A stretch of 52,098 bases of DNA from Quadrisphaera granulorum. GTDB taxonomy: Bacteria > Actinomycetota > Actinomycetes > Actinomycetales > Quadrisphaeraceae. The notes below the pieces were generated by a model, which had not been told where the DNA came from, did not search any database, and saw nothing but the letters and a program-made list of their open reading frames with translations. A program made the position numbers and the translations under genes. Positions within the stretch are counted from its first letter, which is position 1. Every line of letters starts with the position of its first letter. The stretch is from NCBI RefSeq assembly GCF_003149145.1, contig NZ_QGDQ01000034.1:1-52098 (forward strand), given 5' to 3'. Shown piece after piece: positions 27,608 through 36,864 of the stretch.

Positions 27608-30508
27608 TCAGGCGTAGTCCTCCAACGGGGGGCAGGAGCACACGAGGTTGCGGTCTCCGAAGCTGCCGTCGATACGGCCCACCGGCGGCCAGTACTTGTC
27701 CGGGTCCGGTCCGGCGGGGAAGGCCGCCAGCGCCGCGCTGTACGGCAGCTCACCCGAGAGAGCGCGCTCGGCGGTGTGCGGAGCCCCGCGCAGCGGCGAG
27801 GCCGCCAGCTCCCACTCGCCGTCGGCGACCTTCTGCGCCTCGGCCCGGATGGCGAGCATCGCCGTGACGAACCTGTCGAGCTCGTCGAGGTCCTCGCTCT
27901 CGGTCGGCTCCACCATCAGCGTGCCCGCCACGGGGAAGCTCGTCGTGGGGGCGTGGAAGCCGTAGTCGATGAGCCGCTTGGCGACGTCGTCGACGGTCAC
28001 GCCCGTGGCCTTGGTGAGCGGGCGCAGGTCGAGGATGCACTCGTGGGCCACCAGCCCGCCGTCGCCGGTGTAGAGCACCGGGTACGCCTCGCCCAGGCGC
28101 GTCGCGACGTAGTTGGCCGACAGCACCGCCACCGCCGTCGCCCGCGTGAGGCCCGCCCCGCCCATGAGCCGCAGGTAGGCGTACGAGATGGGCAGGATGC
28201 CCGCCGAGCCGTGCGGCGCCGCGGCAATGGCGCCGGTGCCCCCGGGCTCCGTGCGACGCGCTGCGTCGGGGTGCGCGGCGTGCGTGGGCAGGAACGGGGC
28301 CAGGTGCTCGCGCACGGCCACCGGGCCGACGCCGGGGCCACCGCCGCCGTGGGGGATGCAGAAGGTCTTGTGCAGGTTGAGGTGGGAGACGTCGCCACCG
28401 AACTTGCCGGGCTTGGCGTAGCCGAGCAGGGCGTTGAAGTTGGCGCCGTCCACGTAGACCTGCCCGCCCGCGGCGTGCACGAGCTCGCAGACGGCGGTGA
28501 TGCCCTCCTCGTACACCCCGTGCGTGGAGGGGTAGGTGACCATGATCGCGGCGAGGTCGTCACGGTGCGCCTCGCACTTGGCGCGCAGATCGTCGAGATC
28601 CACCGAGCCGTCAGGGGCCGAGGCGACGACGACGACGCGCATCCCCGCCATCACCGCTGACGCCGCGTTGGTGCCGTGCGCGGAACTGGGGATGAGGCAG
28701 ACGTCGCGCTGGGCGTCGCCGCGGGAACGGTGATAGCCGCGGATGGCCACCAGGCCGGCCAGCTCGCCCTGCGAGCCGGCGTTCGGCTGGACGGAGACGC
28801 GGTCGTACCCGGTGACCTCGGCCAGCCACGACTCGAGGCGCTCGATGAGCACGCGGTAGCCCTCGGCGTCCTCAGCGGGCGCGAAGGGGTGCAGATCGGC
28901 GAAGCCGGCGAGGCTGATGGGCTCCATCTCCGCTGTCGCGTTGAGCTTCATCGTGCACGAGCCGAGCGGAATCATGCCGCGGTCGAGCGCGTAGTCACGC
29001 CGCGAGAGACGGTGCAGGTAGCGCAGCAGCGACGTCTCGGAGCGGTGGCTGTGGAACACCGGGTGCTCCAGGTACGGCGTGGTGCGCAGCAGGTCGCGTG
29101 GGAGGGCGTCCGGGGTGCGGACGTCGAGGTCGGCCAGAGCCTGCTCTCCGGCGGCGCCGGCGTCCAGGCCGAAGGCGCCCAGCACCCGGGCCACCGCGCC
29201 GAGGTCGGTGCGCTCGGAGCAGGAGATGCCGACGTGGTCGGCGTCGGCCAGGCGCAGGTGGATCCCCGCCTCGCGGGCCGCGGCGACGACGGCGGCCGCA
29301 CGCCCGGGCACCCGGGCGAGCACGGTGTCGAAGAACTGCTCGTGCACCACCTCGACGCCACCCTCCCGCAGCTCGGCGGCAAGGACGGCGGCGGTGCGGT
29401 GCGTGCGCTGCGCGATGGCCTTGAGGCCGTCGGGGCCGTGATAGACGGCGTACATCGAGGCGACGACGGCGAGCAGCACCTGCGCGGTGCAGATGTTGCT
29501 GGTCGCGCGGTCGCGGCGGATGTGTTGCTCGCGGGTCTGCAGCGCGAGGCGGTAGGCCCGCTGGCCGGTCGCGTCGACGGAGACTCCCACCAGGCGCCCC
29601 GGCAGGTTGCGCTCCAGCCCCTTGGCCACGGCCATGTACGCGGCGTGCGGGCCGCCGTAGAACAGCGGCACCCCGAAGCGCTGCGTGCTGCCGACGACAA
29701 CGTCCGCGCCGAGCGCGCCGGGCGCCTCCAGCACGGTGAGGGCGAGGACGTCAGCGGCGACGACGAGCTTGCCGCCACGCCCGTGGACCTGCTCCGCCAG
29801 GCCACGCAGGGCCGGGACGCGGCCGGAGGCGCCGGGGTACTGCACCAGCACGCCCGAGACCTGCTCGGGGAGGGTGGCGGCGTCGAGCTCAGCGGCGGAC
29901 AGGTCCGTGACGAGCACCTCCACGCCCATCGCGGCGGCGCGGGTGCGGATCACTTCGATGGTCTGGGGGAGGGCGTCGGCGTCGACGACGAACGGGCCGG
30001 TCGCCTTGGGGTTGGCGCGGCGCACCAGCGTCATCGCCTCGGCAGCGGCCGTGCCCTCGTCGAGCAGCGACGCGCCCGCCACCGGAAGACCAGCCAGGTC
30101 GGAGACGAGGGTCTGGAAGTTCAGCAGCGCCTCGAGGCGGCCCTGGGAGATCTCGGGCTGGTACGGCGTGTACGCGGTGTACCAGGAGGGGTTCTCCAGC
30201 ACGTTGCGCCGGATCACTGGCGGGGTGGTGGTGCCGTGGTACCCGAGGCCGATCATCGGCTCGAGCGGCCGGTTGCGGCCTGCCAGCTCGGCCAGCTCTG
30301 CGGCGACCTGCCGCTCGCTGAGCGCCTCGAAGAGGTCGAGCGGACCGTCGGTGCGGATCGACGCCGGCACGGCCGCGTCGATGAGCTCCTCCAGCGAGCC
30401 GTGGCCGACGGCGGCCAGCATCGTGGCCACCTGGTCGGCGTCGGGGCCGATGTGGCGCGGGGCAAAGGAGTCTTCGCCGAGCTCGGCGAGGGTGGAGTGG
30501 TCGGACAA
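27608..30508 (-). CDS. gcvP: Glycine dehydrogenase (decarboxylating), P-protein
   Basis: 966 residues from TTG 30508, chosen because GGGAG lies six bases upstream and the resulting N-terminus ([13 protein letters not shown]) matches the family; the frame is open for another kilobase but that part is antisense to gcvT. The fused single-chain P-protein contains two PLP-fold halves; the second carries the Schiff-base Lys714 in [18 protein letters not shown]. Other hallmarks: [44 protein letters not shown] and [15 protein letters not shown]. It decarboxylates glycine and passes the aminomethyl group to the H-protein. A glycine riboswitch precedes it. Confidence 0.97.
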   Translation of the reverse strand: MSDHSTLAELGEDSFAPRHIGPDADQVATMLAAVGHGSLEELIDAAVPASIRTDGPLDLFEALSERQVAAELAELAGRNRPLEPMIGLGYHGTTTPPVIRRNVLENPSWYTAYTPYQPEISQGRLEALLNFQTLVSDLAGLPVAGASLLDEGTAAAEAMTLVRRANPKATGPFVVDADALPQTIEVIRTRAAAMGVEVLVTDLSAAELDAATLPEQVSGVLVQYPGASGRVPALRGLAEQVHGRGGKLVVAADVLALTVLEAPGALGADVVVGSTQRFGVPLFYGGPHAAYMAVAKGLERNLPGRLVGVSVDATGQRAYRLALQTREQHIRRDRATSNICTAQVLLAVVASMYAVYHGPDGLKAIAQRTHRTAAVLAAELREGGVEVVHEQFFDTVLARVPGRAAAVVAAAREAGIHLRLADADHVGISCSERTDLGAVARVLGAFGLDAGAAGEQALADLDVRTPDALPRDLLRTTPYLEHPVFHSHRSETSLLRYLHRLSRRDYALDRGMIPLGSCTMKLNATAEMEPISLAGFADLHPFAPAEDAEGYRVLIERLESWLAEVTGYDRVSVQPNAGSQGELAGLVAIRGYHRSRGDAQRDVCLIPSSAHGTNAASAVMAGMRVVVVASAPDGSVDLDDLRAKCEAHRDDLAAIMVTYPSTHGVYEEGITAVCELVHAAGGQVYVDGANFNALLGYAKPGKFGGDVSHLNLHKTFCIPHGGGGPGVGPVAVREHLAPFLPTHAAHPDAARRTEPGGTGAIAAAPHGSAGILPISYAYLRLMGGAGLTRATAVAVLSANYVATRLGEAYPVLYTGDGGLVAHECILDLRPLTKATGVTVDDVAKRLIDYGFHAPTTSFPVAGTLMVEPTESEDLDELDRFVTAMLAIRAEAQKVADGEWELAASPLRGAPHTAERALSGELPYSAALAAFPAGPDPDKYWPPVGRIDGSFGDRNLVCSCPPLEDYA

Positions 30509-30579
30509 CAGAGGCTCCCGGACGCGACGTAGCGGTGCCTCCCCCTCAGTCACCCTCGGTGTGGGTTCCTGAGTCGCCT

Positions 30580-30675
30580 CGCCCGTGCGGTCCTGGTGCC
30601 TGAGAGGTTCCGGGGAGGGTTGCCCCTTCGGCGCCCTGCTCGCCGAGAGTTCGGCGTCAGGGCTCTCCCGCGCGG
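30580..30675 (-). promoter_or_regulatory. Glycine riboswitch (single visible aptamer) before gcvP
   Basis: On the minus strand the blocks GCGGGAGAG (near 30673-30663), CGCCGAAGGGGCAA (30633-30620), CCTCTCAGGCA (30607-30597) and AGGACCG (30594-30588) follow in the order of the gcvT-type glycine aptamer. It ends about 70 bases before the gcvP start. No second aptamer is evident, so this may be a singleton. Glycine binding should turn on expression. Confidence 0.9.
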
Positions 30676-30808
30676 GATGAACAGCTGCCCCCCACGGTAG
30701 CCCCGCTGGGGCCCCGGCAGTAGTCCGCTGCCCTGAATGGGACGCTGACCGGCGAGGATCAGCTCGCAGCAGCACGTCGGAGCAGCAGCACACCGGAGGG
30801 AGTCCGCA

Positions 30809-31909
30809 GTGGGCCAGGAGACACCGCTCGTAGGAGTGCACCGCGAGCTCGGGGCGAAGCTCGTCGACTTCGCGGGGTGGTCCATGCCCGTGCGCTACGG
30901 GTCCGAGACCGCCGAGCACGTCGCTGTGCGCACCGCAGCCGGGCTCTTCGACCTCAGCCACATGGGCGAGGTGGAGGTCCGTGGGCCCGAGGCGGGCCGT
31001 GCCCTCGACAGGGCGCTGGTGGGACGCGCGTCCGCCATCGGCGTCGGGCGAGCGCGCTACTCGATGCTGTGCGCGCCCGACGGCGGGATCATCGACGACC
31101 TCGTCGTCTACCGCCTCGCTGACGACTCCTACCTCGTGGTCGCCAACGCCGCCAACAGCGACGAGGTGGCTGCGGAGCTCGCCGCTCGCGCCGAGGGGTT
31201 CGACGCCGTCGTCCACGATGCATCTCACCAGTGGGCGCTGGTCGCGGTGCAGGGACCGCGCTCGGCGGAGGTGGTCGCGCAGATCAGCGACGCCGACGTC
31301 CCCTCCCTGAAGTACTACGCCGCCGACCCCGCACGCGTGGCCGGGCACGACGTGCTGCTGGCCCGCACCGGGTACACCGGGGAGGACGGCTTCGAGGTGT
31401 TCTGCCGGCCGGACGCCGCCGTCGACGTGTGGCGGGCAGCCGCGGCCGCCGGCGGGCCGCTCGGGCTGGTGCCCGCCGGCCTGTCCTGCCGCGACACGCT
31501 GCGGCTGGAGGCGGGCATGCCGCTGTACGGCCACGAGCTCACCCGCGAGACGTCCCCGTTCGAGGCGAGTCTGGGCCGGGTGGTCGTCTTCGGCAAGCCG
31601 GACGGCTTCGTGGGGGAGGACGCTCTCGCGCAGCGCCGTGACGCCGGTCCCGCCCGCCTGCTGGTGGGGCTGCTCGCCGAGGGCAAGCGGTCACCGCGGG
31701 CCACCCAGGCCGTGGTCGACCCGAGCTCGGGGGAGACCGTGGGTGAGGTGACCAGCGGGTCGCCGTCGCCGACCCTGGGCCGCCCGATCGCCATGGCCTA
31801 CGTGCCGGCCACCCTCTCGGAACCGGGCACCCGCCTCGAGGTCGACGTGCGCGGCAGCCGTGTGCCCGCGGAGGTCGTGGCATTGCCCTTCTACACGCGG
31901 GCGTCGTAG
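30809..31909 (+). CDS. gcvT: Aminomethyltransferase, T-protein of the glycine cleavage system
   Basis: 366 residues from GTG 30809 with GGAGGGAG upstream. Family features: [101 protein letters not shown] and a C-terminal GCV_T_C barrel. It transfers the methylene unit from the H-protein intermediate to tetrahydrofolate. It is divergent from gcvP, sharing the 300-base region that holds the glycine aptamer; that aptamer serves the opposite strand. gcvH is not in the window. Confidence 0.96.
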   Translation: MGQETPLVGVHRELGAKLVDFAGWSMPVRYGSETAEHVAVRTAAGLFDLSHMGEVEVRGPEAGRALDRALVGRASAIGVGRARYSMLCAPDGGIIDDLVVYRLADDSYLVVANAANSDEVAAELAARAEGFDAVVHDASHQWALVAVQGPRSAEVVAQISDADVPSLKYYAADPARVAGHDVLLARTGYTGEDGFEVFCRPDAAVDVWRAAAAAGGPLGLVPAGLSCRDTLRLEAGMPLYGHELTRETSPFEASLGRVVVFGKPDGFVGEDALAQRRDAGPARLLVGLLAEGKRSPRATQAVVDPSSGETVGEVTSGSPSPTLGRPIAMAYVPATLSEPGTRLEVDVRGSRVPAEVVALPFYTRAS

Positions 31910-31933
31910 CAGCGTCACGTGGCCCGGCGACGG

Positions 31934-31978
31934 GGTGGCCAGCGCCCATGATCACCGTGATCATGGGCGCTGGCCACC
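31934..31978. repeat. Inside-out REP-like hairpin, GTGATCATGGGC family
   Basis: A perfect 22-base inverted repeat (31934-31955 and 31957-31978) around a single C. Here the GGTGGCC ends are outside and the GATCAC cores meet in the middle, the reverse of the 10791 and 27541 copies. The variable part is AGCGCC. It lies between convergent gcvT and the chemoreceptor gene. Confidence 0.92.
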
Positions 31979-31999
31979 TGTGAGGCCGACCGACAGCGA

Positions 32000-33586
32000 T
32001 CAGACGGTGAAGCGCCCGGTGAGCTCCTCGAGGCGACCCGCCGAGGCGGTGAGGTCAGCGGCCATGGACGCCGTGTGGCCAGCGCTGCCCTTGTTCTGCT
32101 CGGTGCCCGCCGCGATGCCCGCGATGTTCTCGGAGATCTGCGCTGAACCGGTGGAGACCTCGGTGACGTTGCGCACCATCTCGGACGTGGTCGCCGACTG
32201 CTCCTCCACCGCGGCGGCGATGGTGGCCTGCACCTCGTCGATCTTGGCGATGACGTCGCTGATCTGTGTCACAGCCGCCGCAGCGGCCTCAGCATCGCCC
32301 TGGGTGGCGCTCACCTTGGCGGTGATCTCGTCGGTGGCCTGCGCGGTCTGCCGGGCGAGCTCCTTGACCTCCCCGGCCACCACCGCGAAACCCTTGCCCA
32401 GCTCCCCGGCGCGAGCGGCCTCGATCGTGGCGTTCAACGCGAGCAGGTTGGTCTGCTCGGCGATGGAGGTGATGAGCTTGACGACGTCGCCGATCTCCCG
32501 GGAGGACACTCCGAGCCGCTCGATCGCCTGACCTGCCGACCCGGCGGCGGCGACCGCCGCGGAGGCCATCTGCGACGCCTCACTGGTGGCGGTGGCGATC
32601 TGGGCGATCGCGGCGGTCATCTCTTCGCCCGCGGCCGCCACCGTGGAGATCGACACCGTGACCTCCTCGGAGGCGGCTGCCACGACCTGGCTCTGCGCCG
32701 AGGACTCCTGCGCCCCGGAGGCGAGCTGGGCCGAGACGCTGCTCAGCGATGCGGCCGACGCGGTCAGGGCAGTGGCCTCGGTGGTGATGTCGCGCATGGC
32801 GGAGGCCAAGGCGTCCAGGGTGGTGTCGGTGGACGCGGCGAGCTGGCCGACCTCGTCCTTGCGGGTCAGGCCCACGCGCCGGTCGAGGCGGCCCTGGGCC
32901 ATCCCCGTCTGGACGTCGATGACGCGGCCCAGCGGCCGGGTGATGGAGCGTGCCACCACCACGGCGGTCGCGATGGCGAAGGCGACGGCGAGCGCGGAGA
33001 AACCGATGAGGACGGCGACCGCCGAGCGGTAGGCCGCTGCGCCGCGATCACTCATGGCCTTCGCGGCGTCGGCCTCGCTCGCGGAGAGCGCGTCGAGCGC
33101 GGTCTGGACCTGCGTGGCGACCGGGACGACGACGTCCGCGCGCAGCTGCATGTACGTGGCCAGGTCATTCCGCATGGCGGGCTCGATGAGCTTGTCGCCG
33201 GCGGTGCGGTAGTCGGCGATCGCGCTGGTGAACGCCGACTGCTGATCAGGGGTGCTGGCAGGCCGGGCAGCGAGGTACCGCTTCCAGGCGTCGTCGAGCG
33301 TCGCGCGGTCGGCCGTGAGCTGCTCCTGTGCCTTCTGCTTGCCGGCCGTGTCGGGAGCCAGGCCGATGTTGGCGATGTCGAGGCGCACGTCCATGAACGA
33401 GTCCTGGAGCGCGCCGACCGCCATCACCGATTCCACGCCGCTCGACGAGAGTTCCTCGAGGTTCGCTTGGGCCTGCCCGAGGCGCATCACCCCGAGGCCA
33501 GCGACGAGGGCGAGGAGCGCGCACACCACGGTGAAGCCCGCGAGCAGCTTGTGTGCGATGCGCAGGTCGGCAAGACGGCGGGCCAC
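32000..33586 (-). CDS. Methyl-accepting chemotaxis protein
   Basis: 528 residues from GTG 33586 with GAGGAGACACC upstream. One helix at about 12-35, an extracytoplasmic four-helix-bundle-like sensor domain, and a second helix at about 187-210 are followed by a HAMP domain ([26 protein letters not shown]). A long coiled signalling domain has the hairpin tip [40 protein letters not shown], which binds CheA and CheW. No C-terminal CheR-binding pentapeptide is seen. The ligand is unknown. No other chemotaxis genes are nearby. Confidence 0.95.
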   Translation of the reverse strand: MARRLADLRIAHKLLAGFTVVCALLALVAGLGVMRLGQAQANLEELSSSGVESVMAVGALQDSFMDVRLDIANIGLAPDTAGKQKAQEQLTADRATLDDAWKRYLAARPASTPDQQSAFTSAIADYRTAGDKLIEPAMRNDLATYMQLRADVVVPVATQVQTALDALSASEADAAKAMSDRGAAAYRSAVAVLIGFSALAVAFAIATAVVVARSITRPLGRVIDVQTGMAQGRLDRRVGLTRKDEVGQLAASTDTTLDALASAMRDITTEATALTASAASLSSVSAQLASGAQESSAQSQVVAAASEEVTVSISTVAAAGEEMTAAIAQIATATSEASQMASAAVAAAGSAGQAIERLGVSSREIGDVVKLITSIAEQTNLLALNATIEAARAGELGKGFAVVAGEVKELARQTAQATDEITAKVSATQGDAEAAAAAVTQISDVIAKIDEVQATIAAAVEEQSATTSEMVRNVTEVSTGSAQISENIAGIAAGTEQNKGSAGHTASMAADLTASAGRLEELTGRFTV

Positions 33587-33701
33587 GGTGTCTCCTCAAG
33601 TGTTGAACTTTTGATGTCCTCATTGCCGTCGGTCGTCCTCGGAGTCCGCTGAAGGTCAATCAAGCCATGACCAGGTCATCGCTCGTCCCCCAAGAGGGGG
33701 C

Positions 33702-34517
33702 TCACATGGCGCGGGAGTGAGCTGACGCCCGGGCCACCTGCTCATCGGTGGGCCTGACGCCGGTGTACCGCTCGAACTGGCGCGCCGCCTGCAGGGCGAT
33801 GACCTCGGCGCCGGTGATGACGTGCTTGCCCGCTGCCTCGCCGGCGCGGATCAACGGGGTGTGGCTGGGAAAGGCGACGACGTCGAACACCACGTCCGCG
33901 GCGTCGACGTGCGCCGGGGAGAACGCGAGGGCGTCAGCGTCGGCGCCGTTCATGCCCAGTGGGGTGACGTTGACGATGACGCCGCCGCGCGGGGCCGGCT
34001 CGTCCGCCGTCCAGGTTGCTCCGTAGGCCGCTGCGAGCGCGGGCCCGCTCGTGGCGTTGCGCGCGAGCACGGTGAGGTCGGTGAAGCCGCTGCCCGCGAA
34101 CGCGGCGACCACGGCCTTGGCCATGCCCCCGGACCCGCGGACCAGCACGGGGAGGTTCCTGTCGATCCCGTGCGTGTCGAGGAGGGTGGCCACGGCCTCG
34201 TAGTCGGTGTTCGAGGCGGTGAGGTGGCCGTCGTCGTTGACGATGGTGTTCACCGACCCGATCGCCGACGCCGACGGCTCCATCTCGTCGACCAGAGGGA
34301 TCACGGCCTCCTTGAACGGCATCGACACCGAGCAGCCGCGGATGCCGAGCGCCCGCACTCCGCCGATGGCTGCCGTGATGTCCGTGGTGGTGAACGCCTT
34401 GTAGATGAAGTCGAGCCCCAGCTCGGCGTAGAGGAAGTTGTGGAACCGGGTGCCGATGTTCGAAGGCCGTGCGGCCAGCGAGATGCACAGCCGGGTGTCC
34501 TTGTTCAGCTCAGGCAT
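33702..34517 (-). CDS. Shikimate dehydrogenase-like protein (SDH-L type)
   Basis: 271 residues from ATG 34517, which overlaps the preceding methyltransferase stop by eight bases (ATGCCTGA). The N-terminal substrate domain (NKDTRLCISLAARPSNIGTRFHNFLYAELGLDFIYKAFTT, with SMPFKEAVIP and SVNTIVND) and the nucleotide-binding domain (VRGSGGMAKAVVAAFAGSGF) follow closely the Haemophilus HI0607 type of shikimate dehydrogenase homologue. That branch keeps the catalytic Lys (in PFKE) and Asp (in NTDYEA), but its members are poor shikimate dehydrogenases, so the true substrate here is uncertain. Not obviously the housekeeping aroE. Confidence 0.85.
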   Translation of the reverse strand: MPELNKDTRLCISLAARPSNIGTRFHNFLYAELGLDFIYKAFTTTDITAAIGGVRALGIRGCSVSMPFKEAVIPLVDEMEPSASAIGSVNTIVNDDGHLTASNTDYEAVATLLDTHGIDRNLPVLVRGSGGMAKAVVAAFAGSGFTDLTVLARNATSGPALAAAYGATWTADEPAPRGGVIVNVTPLGMNGADADALAFSPAHVDAADVVFDVVAFPSHTPLIRAGEAAGKHVITGAEVIALQAARQFERYTGVRPTDEQVARASAHSRAM

Positions 34518-35286
34518 GCCCCGATCCTGGCCCACGGTGTCGCCTTGCCAGGAACACCATCTCCAGCCCCGGCCGGTCCGGGGCGTCGCGGACCTCGATG
34601 ATCTCGAGAGCCGCCGCTGCCAGGTCGGCGGTCACCTGCTCGCGGCTGCGGAAGCGCAGGACGGAGTGGGACGTGAGCACCGCGCCGTCGGTGTCGAAGG
34701 CGAAGTGCTGCGTGAACCTGACCGTCGGCGACGACGCCGGGCCGCTGACGTCCGTGACCTCTGTCCAGGTGCTCACCCTGCCCACGTCAGGCAGATCGCG
34801 CGTGGTGCGAGTCGCCTCCGGGGTCCACACCTCCCACCCGCGCGCCTCGGGTAGCCGCGTCTCGAAGACCAGGTGCCCGTTGGGTGTCAGTGCGTCGTGA
34901 GCGGCGCGTAGCAGCGCCGCCCACGCGTCGTCGTCGGTGACGGCTTGGGCAGCGTTGCCCGTCATCGTCACCAGGTCGACGACGACGGGCGGCGTGAGGT
35001 CAGCCAGCGCCCGAGCGTCGCCATGCACCCACCGGACGCGCTCGGCACCGGGCTTGCCTGAAGCTACGGCCAGCGAGCCTGCTGCGGGGTCGAGCCCGGT
35101 GACCTCGAGCCCCCGGTCGGCGAACAGGAGCGCCAGCACTCCGGTGCCGCACCCGAGGTCGAGCACTCGACGTGAGCCCAGCTCGGCGGCGAGTGCCAGG
35201 TAGGGCTCGAGGTCGCTGCGGTCGGGGTCGAGCGCGTCATAGATGGGCACCAGTCGCGGGTGCTCGTAGTGCGCATCGGGGGCCAC
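34510..35286 (-). CDS. Class I SAM-dependent methyltransferase
   Basis: 258 residues from GTG 35286; the start is uncertain because no good ribosome-binding site is seen and the frame stays open further upstream. Motif I is RVLDLGCGTGVLALLFADRG, the acidic residue ending beta-2 is in VTGLDPAAG, and motif II/III are around VVDLVTMTGNAAQAV and GHLVFETRLPEARGW. The N-terminal YDALDPDRSDLEPYLALAAELG is frequent in this class. The acceptor is unknown. It overlaps the SDH-L gene and is divergent from the lacI-type gene. Confidence 0.8.
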   Translation of the reverse strand: MAPDAHYEHPRLVPIYDALDPDRSDLEPYLALAAELGSRRVLDLGCGTGVLALLFADRGLEVTGLDPAAGSLAVASGKPGAERVRWVHGDARALADLTPPVVVDLVTMTGNAAQAVTDDDAWAALLRAAHDALTPNGHLVFETRLPEARGWEVWTPEATRTTRDLPDVGRVSTWTEVTDVSGPASSPTVRFTQHFAFDTDGAVLTSHSVLRFRSREQVTADLAAAALEIIEVRDAPDRPGLEMVFLARRHRGPGSGHA

Positions 35287-35415
35287 CCGGCCATGGAGCC
35301 ATGGCCTTGGCTGTGCGTCCACCGGGTTTCGGCGCTCAGGCGTCCGCGACGCTGGTGCCGGTGGGTGCTGGGTAGGGTCCGCACCGAACCCCGAGGGGCC
35401 CACGGAGAGGTGCTG

Positions 35416-36450
35416 ATGGCTACGCGTGCTGATGTCGCCCGGCTCGCCGGCGTCTCGGCCAGCACCGTCTCCTACGCGCTCAGCGGCGTGCGTCCGATCT
35501 CCGCGGAGACGCGGGAGCGGATCGAGTCGGCCATGGCGGAGCTGGGCTACACGCCCAACGCGTTCGCCCGGGGACTGGCCGGCAGCCGGACGGGCATCAT
35601 CGCTCTGCACTTCCCCTTCACCCAGCGCGGCCTCAACGCCTCGGAGTTCGAGTACTTGCACGCCGCCTCCGAGCGGGCCCGCACCAGCGGGTCGCACCTG
35701 CTCCTGTGGATGAACCCCGCGGACGACCTCGCGGAGCTGCGCCGCCTCAGCTCCCAGGGCCTCGTCGACGGCGTGATCCTCATGGAGGTCCAGACCGAGG
35801 ACGCACGCATCGCGGTGCTCCAGGAGACCGGCGTGCCGTTCGTGCTGATCGGCCGGACCGCGGACACGACAGGCCTGTCCTACGTCGACTCCGACTTCGA
35901 GGAGATGGGCCGACTGGCCGTCGGGCACCTGGCCGACCTCGGCCATCGCTCGATCCTCTTCCTCAGTCAGAGCGAGCAGCTCGCGAAAGACGGCTACGGC
36001 CCGATCGTGCGCGGGCAGCGGGGCGTGGAGGTCGAGTGCGCCGCGCGCGGCCTCGCCGTTCGCGTGGAGCACGCCGCGGCGAGGATCGGCGCCGGCAGGG
36101 ACGTCCACGAGCGGGTGCGGCACGACGTCCCCGAGGTCACGGCCGTGGTGAGCATGAACGAGCAGGCCCTCGTCGGGTTCATCGAGGCCGCCCGTGACCA
36201 GGGGCGGGCCGTTCCCGCCGATCTCAGCGTCATGTCGCTGGGCGCCGGAGATTCCTCGGCCGAGCTCGTCCAGCCCGCCCTCACCACGGTCTCGCCACCA
36301 GCCGCGGAAATGGGCGCTCGCGCTGTCGACCACCTGCTGAAGGTGGTGGCGGGTGCTGGCGGCGAGATCCAAGAGCTCATCACTGCTCCTCTCCACGTGC
36401 GTGCCAGCACGGCCGCGGCGCCGTCCGCGCCCTCGTCGTCCCGCGAGTAG
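35416..36450 (+). CDS. LacI-family transcriptional regulator
   Basis: 344 residues from ATG 35416 with GGAGAGG upstream. The N-terminal helix-turn-helix and hinge are ATRADVARLAGVSASTVSYALSGVRPISAETRERIESAMAELGYTPNAFARGLAG. The periplasmic-binding-protein-like sensor has ALHFPFTQ, DGVILMEVQTEDARIAVLQETGVPFVLIGR, SYVDSDFEEMGRLAVGHLADLGHRSILFLSQ and SVMSLGAGDSSAELVQPALTTVSPPAAEMG. It sits directly before the oligosaccharide importer on the same strand and is probably its repressor, with the palindromes between the genes as likely targets. Confidence 0.92.
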   Translation: MATRADVARLAGVSASTVSYALSGVRPISAETRERIESAMAELGYTPNAFARGLAGSRTGIIALHFPFTQRGLNASEFEYLHAASERARTSGSHLLLWMNPADDLAELRRLSSQGLVDGVILMEVQTEDARIAVLQETGVPFVLIGRTADTTGLSYVDSDFEEMGRLAVGHLADLGHRSILFLSQSEQLAKDGYGPIVRGQRGVEVECAARGLAVRVEHAAARIGAGRDVHERVRHDVPEVTAVVSMNEQALVGFIEAARDQGRAVPADLSVMSLGAGDSSAELVQPALTTVSPPAAEMGARAVDHLLKVVAGAGGEIQELITAPLHVRASTAAAPSAPSSSRE

Positions 36451-36525
36451 TCCCCTCTCGCAGCGTGAGCAGCCGCTGCGCCGGCTGTCGTCGTCGTCGT
36501 TCGTGATGGCGACTACCCGCGGCGA

Positions 36526-36670
36526 CTGACCGCGGTCACCTGCGGAGGCATCGCTCCAGGAACGGCGCTCGCCCGCAACCGACCCCGGTCACTCACGGAG
36601 GCGTCCCGCCAGGGACACCCCAGCGCACCTGACCGCGGTCACCTCCGGGACTGACCGCGGTCACCTGCGG
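36526..36670. repeat. Cluster of GACCGCGGTC palindromic repeats
   Basis: In the 414-base gap after the lacI-type gene, the 20-base unit beginning CTGACCGCGGTCACCT occurs at 36526-36545, 36629-36648 and 36651-36670, with a degenerate copy (GACCCCGGTCACT) at 36579-36598. A second short motif, GGAGGC-N-TC, follows the first two copies, so the first part is a tandem of about 53 bases. No gene is seen in the gap. Confidence 0.8.
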
Positions 36671-36773
36671 CAAGGACGTCACTGCGCAGGTGTCACCGCG
36701 GCGACTGTTCGCTGACAGAGCGCGCAGTGCGGTGCCGTCACCTCTTGCCCTTTGCGCGCTCCCTCTGGCATTC

Positions 36774-36793
36774 TCGTCGACGCGCGTCGACGA
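36774..36793. promoter_or_regulatory. Perfect 20-base palindrome, candidate LacI-type operator
   Basis: TCGTCGACGCGCGTCGACGA reads the same on both strands and has the central CG dyad common to LacI-family operators. Two more GTCGAC sites follow within 25 bases. TTGCCC (36745-36750) and CATTCT (36769-36774) could be -35 and -10, so a bound repressor would cover the transcription start. It is 71 bases before the importer's first gene. Confidence 0.55.
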
Positions 36794-36864
36794 TGCGCGT
36801 CGACGATGGTGGTCGACGGTGATGCAGAGCTGTGAGCGGCGCCGATGCCGCGGGAGAGGCAGAC

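Noticed and set aside
28676-30532. A 618-residue plus-strand open frame opposite gcvP
   Set aside because: Antisense shadow; gcvP on the other strand is complete and has a riboswitch.
30509-31534. The upstream extension of the gcvP frame by about 340 residues
   Set aside because: It would run antisense through gcvT and the glycine aptamer; TTG 30508 has a good ribosome-binding site and the family's N-terminus.
10791-31978. The repeated GTGATCATGGGC elements as a CRISPR array
   Set aside because: The copies are kilobases apart, self-complementary and without regular spacers or cas genes.
36526-36670. GACCGCGGTC units as a CRISPR array or origin
   Set aside because: Only four units with uneven spacing of 53, 50 and 22 bases; no cas genes, dnaA boxes or replication genes.
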